Source of the DNA: G963667425 sp963667425 [NCBI: bacterium]
GTDB lineage: Bacteria > UBP6 > UBA1177
Length of the DNA: 64,000 bases
Direction of reading: 5' to 3'
Assembly (NCBI GenBank): GCA_963667425.1
Contig: OY763407.1
Span: forward strand, 1,054,001 to 1,118,000
Both the position numbers and the translations under genes were made by a program. Shown here one piece after another: positions 58,724-64,000 of the stretch. The notes beneath the pieces are model-generated. The model was not told the origin of the DNA and did not search any database. It worked only from the letters and a program-made list of their open reading frames with translations. Each line of letters opens with the position of its first letter. Position 1 is the stretch's first letter.

Positions 58724-60595
58724 TTATCTTATTTCAGTAACCATGTTTGAAATTGTAAAAGAAGAATATTTGCTACCGCTGCTATATCCACCATCATAAA
58801 GACCGTCGATGGAAGAAGCCGTACTAGAACCTCCAAAATAAATATCATAAGAAGTTCCCTTAACTAAATCAGGGGAAGAAAACACAACAGATGCATAGGT
58901 TTTACTTGGAGCAAAAGTAACTATTTCATCACCTGAAGCTGTTTCAATGTGAACTAATGAACCAGCCTGTTTGGTGGAACTTAATTTTGCAATAACAGAA
59001 TATTGTGTTGAACTTGTACTTGGAGCCTGAGCCATACCTGAACTTCCGGCAGCTATTAAAAAACCGCCTGAAATTTTAAAGGTTCCATCATAATCCAAAG
59101 GTCCATTTCCATTATCAGTAGGTCCGTTTACTATAACAGTACCACCTGTCATCTCAATAGAACCATTGGCATCAAGACCATCACCACCTGCATCTACATA
59201 AACATAACCACCATTTATATAAAGAAAATAATCTCCTGAAGAGCTAAAATCATCACCGGGACCGCCATGACCTCCGGGGCCGCCAGGGCCAGGGTTTGTA
59301 CCTGAACTATCATTTCCACCAGCAACATTTACCCCATCATCACTTGATTTGGTATGAATATTTCCACCATTTATTGTGATTATAGCGCTTTCCAGTCCTT
59401 CATATGACTCTGTAATATTTATTGAACCATCATTAATTTCAAGTGCAGCATCAGCGTGAACACCATCATCACCAGTTTTTATATTGAAAGTTCCACCATT
59501 TATTTTTATTGCATCATTTGAATGAAGTGCATCATCTGCAGAATTTATGGAAAAAGCTCCACCTTCAACAGTTATCGAGGTCAGCCCTTTCAATCCCTTT
59601 GCAGAATCATCATCAGCTACAGTTTCACTACTTCCGCCACCTGAAGTTATTGTAAAATATCCTCCAACTATAGCAAGAGCTGTTTCAGCCTGTATTCCAT
59701 CGCTTCCGGAAGTTATATCAAAATATCCAGTCTGAATAGTAATATAACCTAAAGATGTATCATCTTCATTATCAGATTTCATCCCATCCCCCTGAGCTTT
59801 TACAGTAAAAGAACCATTTTCAATAACGAGAAAATCCTTACCTCTTATACCATCATCTTTTGCAGTTATATTAAAAGTTCCACCACCAATAGTAAGCCCG
59901 TCTTTTGAAGTAATACCATCATTATAGTTTGCATTTACTTTAAGAGTTCCATTACCATAAATAATAAGATCAGCTTTGCTGTGAACAGCTGCATTAGGCT
60001 CGTCCTCTTCGCTACTTTCATACACATATGAAGAAGCATCTGTAACGGTGTTTGTTGTACCATCTGAAAGAACAATAATTACTTTTTCAGCACTTTTTAC
60101 AAAAAACGGAGCCGTTGTTGAACTTGTTATGGTAAGATCATCAAACAAAAGCCTTACAACATCTTTATCTTCTGTGTTAACAATAACGTTTCCATCATTT
60201 AAAGTTCCAAGTATTGAATAAGTTCCAGCAGAAACAATAGTAACAACAGTTCCATTAACCTCAGCACCAGGACCTTCTACATCAATTGAATCACCTTTAA
60301 AAGTAATAACTGTTGCATCAATGCTATCCCAATCAGTATCTTCTGTATAATCAGAATCAACATTTACATAAGCATCATCATCAGAAGAGGCGTCATCTTC
60401 TGTTGGTAAATTTGAATCACTATCGTTTTTTTCTGTATCATTGGAGACATCAACATCTGAAGAATTATCAACATCAGAATAATTGTTTTCATCTGAAGAG
60501 TTATTCTGATTTGAAGATGAACTGTCATCGCATGCAAAAAACAATAACAGGAAAAAAAAGAACAAAACCAATAAAATAAATTTTTGTTTAAACAT
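58724..60595 (-). CDS. Acidic-tether lipoprotein with Cthe_2159-type beta-helix domain
   Basis: The 623-residue lipoprotein has a signal ending LLFFAC and a Ser/Asn/Asp tether of about 70 residues. A right-handed beta-helix of the Cthe_2159/DUF4353 (PF14262) family follows. Its repeated turns include GTLKVNANYNDGITSKDGL, GTFNITAKDDGIRGKDFL and YFDITSGSDGIQAETAL. A Gly/Pro-rich loop (NPGPGGPGGHGGPGDD) interrupts the helix. Characterised relatives bind acidic polysaccharide such as polygalacturonate. Location is probably the cell surface. ATG 60595 follows GGAGATT. Confidence 0.88.
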   Translation of the reverse strand: MFKQKFILLVLFFFFLLLFFACDDSSSSNQNNSSDENNYSDVDNSSDVDVSNDTEKNDSDSNLPTEDDASSDDDAYVNVDSDYTEDTDWDSIDATVITFKGDSIDVEGPGAEVNGTVVTIVSAGTYSILGTLNDGNVIVNTEDKDVVRLLFDDLTITSSTTAPFFVKSAEKVIIVLSDGTTNTVTDASSYVYESSEEDEPNAAVHSKADLIIYGNGTLKVNANYNDGITSKDGLTIGGGTFNITAKDDGIRGKDFLVIENGSFTVKAQGDGMKSDNEDDTSLGYITIQTGYFDITSGSDGIQAETALAIVGGYFTITSGGGSSETVADDDSAKGLKGLTSITVEGGAFSINSADDALHSNDAIKINGGTFNIKTGDDGVHADAALEINDGSINITESYEGLESAIITINGGNIHTKSSDDGVNVAGGNDSSGTNPGPGGPGGHGGPGDDFSSSGDYFLYINGGYVYVDAGGDGLDANGSIEMTGGTVIVNGPTDNGNGPLDYDGTFKISGGFLIAAGSSGMAQAPSTSSTQYSVIAKLSSTKQAGSLVHIETASGDEIVTFAPSKTYASVVFSSPDLVKGTSYDIYFGGSSTASSIDGLYDGGYSSGSKYSSFTISNMVTEIR

Positions 60596-60717
60596 TTTTA
60601 ATCTCCATACTAAATATCTAGGTATTTATTTTCTATAATAAGAATTTTATTGCAATGGCTCAAAAGGCTTAAAAATCAATTTACACAATCTTTACATAGT
60701 GCTAAAAAAAGAAATTT

Positions 60718-61521
60718 TTAGAATTTAGAATCGTATTTTCCAAACCATTTAGTTTGGAGTTCTTTTATCCTTCCTTTTTTAATCAGTCTTTTTTTTCCTT
60801 CATCAAATATTTTTAAAAGCTCTTCTCCCTTTTTACTGGATTTTAAAGCAGCAAGATATTCATAATCGTTAAAGAAAGAAGGATATTTCACAAATTTACC
60901 ATCAAGTCTATTATGATCTATAACATAATCCCAGTTATATTCATACCCAAGGTAAAAATCGAACCTTCCACCCTGAAGCATTGTAAAACCCTGTAAAATA
61001 GTGTTTACTTCGTAAACTTTAACCATTTTTTGTGTTTCCAGCCATTTGTTGCCATAATTAAAGCCTTTCTTTACTCCTACAGTATGCCCTTTTAATGAAT
61101 CAAGCCCTTTCCATTCATAGTTTTTATCCTTTTTTGAATAGGCAACATAAGAAACAGGATTAAGAGGTTCTTCAGAAAAAAACATAAGATCTAAACGTTC
61201 AGAGTTTCGACCAATTGGAAAAACTATATCAGCCCTATTTTCTTCTAAAAGAACAATTACTCTTGCCCATGGAACAACTGTAAGTTTTATTGAATAACCC
61301 ATTTCATGATAACTTTCTTTAACTACATCCCAGCAGTAACCATTAAAATCAGAAACCGTTGTCCCTGGAGACACAAAATATTCAGCATATTTCTTTCCGC
61401 CTGAACAAAATGGAGCATAATCACCTAAAGTAACTATCTTAACAACCTTTTCTTCTGATTCAGCAAAAATGATCAGGGGCAGCAACATAAATAAAAAGAA
61501 TATAAATAATATTTTTTTCAT
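60718..61521 (-). CDS. Periplasmic solute-binding protein (SBP_bac_3)
   Basis: The 267-residue protein has a signal peptide (FFLFMLLPLIIFAES) and no lipobox. The family 3 solute-binding fold begins VVKIVTLGDYAPFCSGG. It also shows ISVVPWARVI-like NRADIVFPIGRNSERLD and LKGHTVGVKKGFNYG. These bind amino acids or related small polar solutes. No amino-acid ABC permease adjoins it, so it may be a lone receptor or serve a distant transporter. AGGGAGG precedes ATG 61521. It lies 89 bases after the ABC ATPase gene but is probably functionally separate. Confidence 0.87.
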   Translation of the reverse strand: MKKILFIFFLFMLLPLIIFAESEEKVVKIVTLGDYAPFCSGGKKYAEYFVSPGTTVSDFNGYCWDVVKESYHEMGYSIKLTVVPWARVIVLLEENRADIVFPIGRNSERLDLMFFSEEPLNPVSYVAYSKKDKNYEWKGLDSLKGHTVGVKKGFNYGNKWLETQKMVKVYEVNTILQGFTMLQGGRFDFYLGYEYNWDYVIDHNRLDGKFVKYPSFFNDYEYLAALKSSKKGEELLKIFDEGKKRLIKKGRIKELQTKWFGKYDSKF

Positions 61522-61610
61522 AACAAAACCTCCCTAAAAAAACCCCATGCCATTTTATCAGATACAACAGTTTTTTCCAGCATAATATTTATTAATTTTT
61601 TATGTTTTAA

Positions 61611-62291
61611 TTAAATTTCAACAATCTTTGAAAATACACTTTCTATCGAATCTTCATTATGTGAAACGATAACAAATGATACATTATTTTCCAAAAGAGA
61701 CTGAAACTCCGTAAAAGCTTTTTTTCTGAATTCCTTATCACATACAGACAGCAATTCATCAACAAGAATGATTTCAAATCCGGAGTAAATAGCAAAAGAA
61801 ATTAAAAGCCTTGCATACATTCCATCAGAATATGTTCTCAAAGGTCTGTCTATTTCTTTTCTCAAACCACTGAAATCTATTATTTTATCAATTATTAAAT
61901 TTATTTGTCTTTTAGAAAGACCGAATAGTTTTCCACTGAAATAAATATTTTCACGACCTGAAAGCAGAAGCCTGAATCCGCCTCCTCTATAAAAAAGAGG
62001 AAAACACCTTCCATTAAGCTTAATTTTTCCTGCATCAGGAGCTATTATACCAGAGATCATCTTAAGAAGAGTCGTTTTTCCCCGCCCATTTTCTCCTCTT
62101 ATTAAAACCATTTCTCCTTCAGCAATTTTAATAGAAAAATCATTAAAAACTTCAACAACGTGATTTTTGTTCATTTTTAAAATATTTTTTCCAAAATAAA
62201 TGGAAAAGAGTTCCTTAAAACCGCCTATCATAATGCTTTTAAAACTTGAATAAAAAGATTTGGATATTGAATCAATAATTACTCTATCCAT
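61611..62291 (-). CDS. ABC transporter ATPase, Wzt/KpsT/TagH-type
   Basis: The 226-residue ATPase has Walker A GENGRGKT (66-73), signature YSDGM (154-158) and Walker B IILVDE (174-179). The YS(S/D)GM signature in place of LSGGQ is typical of polysaccharide-exporter ATPases. It has no C-terminal carbohydrate-binding extension, so it is closer to KpsT than to Wzt-CBD. With the permease gene two bases upstream it forms a cell-surface polysaccharide or glycolipid exporter of the inner membrane. Confidence 0.92.
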   Translation of the reverse strand: MDRVIIDSISKSFYSSFKSIMIGGFKELFSIYFGKNILKMNKNHVVEVFNDFSIKIAEGEMVLIRGENGRGKTTLLKMISGIIAPDAGKIKLNGRCFPLFYRGGGFRLLLSGRENIYFSGKLFGLSKRQINLIIDKIIDFSGLRKEIDRPLRTYSDGMYARLLISFAIYSGFEIILVDELLSVCDKEFRKKAFTEFQSLLENNVSFVIVSHNEDSIESVFSKIVEI

Positions 62292-62293
62292 AA

Positions 62294-63094
62294 TTAAATT
62301 CTCTCAACAGATATAGGAAGTGAAATTCTAAAAAGATAAAGAAATTCAACAAAAAAGAGAATGGAAACTGTGACTGATATAACAAAAGAAAATGTTATAT
62401 CAAAAGAGGTGTTAAAAATAAGATTTCTTGAAAAATCAAGCATATGCGAAACAGGATTTACTGTACTCACAAAACCCAGAAACCCTTTTCGAAACAAAGT
62501 TGTATAAACTACAGGAGTAAGAAACATCAGAAGATTCAGAAAAAGAGGAAGAGCTTTTACAATATCTCTTGTTATTCCGGAAAAAGCTCCCAGCAAAAAA
62601 CCTAAAGCCGCAGCAAATAGTATAATAGGAATTATAGATAACAAAAAGAGCAGAAAAGAGACAGAAGAAGGGAAAACTCCATAAATAATTGAAAATAAAA
62701 GTAAAAGAATGAATTTTATTAAGAATTCAATCAAAGGTTCAAATATTTGTGCAGATATAAGAGCTGCTCTGTTTAAGTTTACCAGTGTGAGAATATCTGA
62801 AGAATAAACAGGAATTCCGGCAATTTTTGTAATTATTGAAGAAAACAAAGACCAGAGCATAACACCGGCAAAAGTATATAACGGATAAGGAACATCAATA
62901 TTACCTGGATTTATAACACCGGCATTATTAAGAAAGAAAAAAACTGCAGCAAATAAAAGAGGATTAATTATGGCCCATAAAACACCCAAAAAGCTTTGTC
63001 TGTATCGTGTCTTAAAATTCACAGAACAGATTGAAAATCCAAGCTTAAACCCTGAAAGAAACCATTTTAAAGCAAGAAATCTCTTTTTAATCAT
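62294..63094 (-). CDS. ABC-2 permease, Wzm/TagG-type
   Basis: The 266-residue protein has six predicted membrane helices. The family signature near the N-terminus is FKTRYRQSFLGVLWAIINPL, and a conserved SVNPVSHMLDFSRNLIF-type segment lies near the end. It pairs with the ATPase gene two bases downstream. The MCE-family gene ends four bases upstream, so all three are one unit. The natural substrate, a polymer or lipid-linked glycan, is not evident. Confidence 0.93.
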   Translation of the reverse strand: MIKKRFLALKWFLSGFKLGFSICSVNFKTRYRQSFLGVLWAIINPLLFAAVFFFLNNAGVINPGNIDVPYPLYTFAGVMLWSLFSSIITKIAGIPVYSSDILTLVNLNRAALISAQIFEPLIEFLIKFILLLLFSIIYGVFPSSVSFLLFLLSIIPIILFAAALGFLLGAFSGITRDIVKALPLFLNLLMFLTPVVYTTLFRKGFLGFVSTVNPVSHMLDFSRNLIFNTSFDITFSFVISVTVSILFFVEFLYLFRISLPISVERI

Positions 63095-63097
63095 ATG

Positions 63098-64000
63098 TTA
63101 CATACTCGGCATAACAGTTATTACACCTTTTAAATCATTGTCTGTAAATCTGAGTCCTCCACCAAGAAAGTAATCTCTTCCTTCATCCCATGCGAGGTCA
63201 TCCACTCCACCTGTTATATAAAGCCATCTTAAAGGATAAAAAGAACCTGTATAAACAGACCTTAAAGGAAAAATTGTTCCTGAAACTCTGATATAAGGAT
63301 TTTCTTTCCTTCCGAAATCAAAGAACTCTCCAGAAACGTAAACATCACTTACAGGAGCGATATCAACCCCGATACCGCCACTGCTCTCAATAACACCGCC
63401 ACGTATTGTAAGAGGTCCGAAAATTCTGGCTATCTGAGCAGAAAGAAGAAGTTTATTACTCTCTTTTCTTTCATTAATGGTCACATCAAGATCTCTTGAT
63501 GGATCATTGTGATCTGTAACTGTAATCTGTCTTGTGGTATTGCTTCTTGAATCTCTGTATGAATTAATTATTGAAAATGAATAATACCTGTCTTTTTTAC
63601 CTGGAACAAGAGTAAGCCCGAAATGATCTTTGGTAGATTTATGTTTAAACATATATTCACTTTTAAAATCAACAACAAAATCAAGACCTATTGTTGAATC
63701 CATATATTCTGAAACTCTATTTGATATATTTTTTATATCATCATAAAGTTCTTCATCTTTAAGAAGTTTACCAACATTACCACGCCCTTCATTAATATCA
63801 GTTGTAATATTGTTCATGTTTTGAATTGTTGTTCTGCTGGCTGCAACCTGTTCTGAGAGTTCCGCAAGAGTCTTTTTTAAAGCTATTACAGAATCTCTGA
63901 CATCAGCATCATTTGTTTTAAGCATCTTATCTAAAGTAGCAGTAAGATTAACACTGTTGTCAATTAAAAGAGATATTTTTCTTAACTCTTCATCGCTTTG
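63098..64000 (-). CDS. MCE/MlaD-family protein C-terminal part with beta-strand-rich tail (partial, N-terminus beyond right edge)
   Basis: The frame stays open to the window end, so an internal ATG at 63925 is not the start. The visible 300 residues begin with coiled-coil helices (SDEELRKISLLIDNSVN, then KKTLAELSEQVAASRTTIQ). The MlaD-type signature GRGNVGKLLKDEELYDDI follows. The last 190 residues are amphipathic beta-strand pairs resembling an outer-membrane barrel (YYSFSIINSYRDS, LYITGGVDDLAWDEGRDYFL). MCE proteins bridge the periplasm and move lipid between membranes. Joining to a Wzm/Wzt-type exporter rather than MlaE/MlaF is unusual. Confidence 0.82.
   Translation of the reverse strand, partial: QSDEELRKISLLIDNSVNLTATLDKMLKTNDADVRDSVIALKKTLAELSEQVAASRTTIQNMNNITTDINEGRGNVGKLLKDEELYDDIKNISNRVSEYMDSTIGLDFVVDFKSEYMFKHKSTKDHFGLTLVPGKKDRYYSFSIINSYRDSRSNTTRQITVTDHNDPSRDLDVTINERKESNKLLLSAQIARIFGPLTIRGGVIESSGGIGVDIAPVSDVYVSGEFFDFGRKENPYIRVSGTIFPLRSVYTGSFYPLRWLYITGGVDDLAWDEGRDYFLGGGLRFTDNDLKGVITVMPSM

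Noticed and set aside
63098-63925. Complete 275-aa protein starting at ATG 63925
   Set aside because: The frame is open to the window end with coiled-coil sequence continuing, so it is an internal Met of a longer MCE protein.

Overview
The window comes from an AT-rich (about one third G+C by eye), double-membraned bacterium. Evidence for a Gram-negative envelope is a LolA-like chaperone, a CpoB/YbgF-like protein, an MCE/MlaD-like protein, a Wzm/Wzt-type ABC exporter and at least eleven lipoproteins with acidic tethers. The secretome style (Asp/Glu-rich tethers, IgGFc-binding domains, thrombospondin type 3 repeats, ELWxxDGT repeats, DUF1566) resembles uncultured Myxococcota/deltaproteobacteria-like lineages, but the window holds no rRNA or other phylogenetic marker that would settle this. 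TGA is used as an ordinary stop (for example at 49703, 53825 and 56292) and TGG as Trp, so the genetic code is standard.

Layout. 1-4093 (minus, cut by the left edge) is one very large ORF: an N-terminal Cap4/DUF4297-type nuclease domain, a STAND-type P-loop NTPase and a long helical C-terminus. This is the architecture of Avs-like antiphage sensors and is the best candidate for an interesting defence system. 4.2-18.5 kb is mostly housekeeping: an MtfA-like peptidase, a TetR regulator in one frame with monomeric NADP-isocitrate dehydrogenase, two sugar genes (GT4 and wecB), aspS with two upstream exported proteins, an RlmD-like RNA methyltransferase and a large amidohydrolase lipoprotein. 18.5-29 kb holds a hemolysin-III protein, an IgGFc-binding lipoprotein, hutU, and a minus-strand operon of cyuA, a PNGase F-like lipoprotein and a family A DNA polymerase.

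29-48.4 kb is a secretome and accessory region. It has a 1324-aa adhesin-like protein, a damaged locus with a 21-bp minisatellite, a deleted remnant of a neighbouring lipoprotein gene, a lipoprotein gene interrupted by a single TGA, and a series of acidic-tether lipoproteins. Two exported proteins there lack a lipobox but end in GCGCS plus 3-4 residues, placed directly after an acidic spacer. This mirrors the N-terminal Cys plus acidic tether of the lipoproteins and suggests a C-terminal anchoring signal.

48.5-64 kb holds an amidohydrolase and a tightly packed minus-strand operon (CpoB-like, two lipoproteins, LolA-like, SNF2 helicase with SWIM finger, DUF2225). It then has a beta-helix lipoprotein, a periplasmic solute-binding protein, and an MCE-permease-ATPase operon cut by the right edge. 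No tRNA, rRNA, CRISPR array or transposase was recognised. Promoter calls are -35/-10 matches made by eye.
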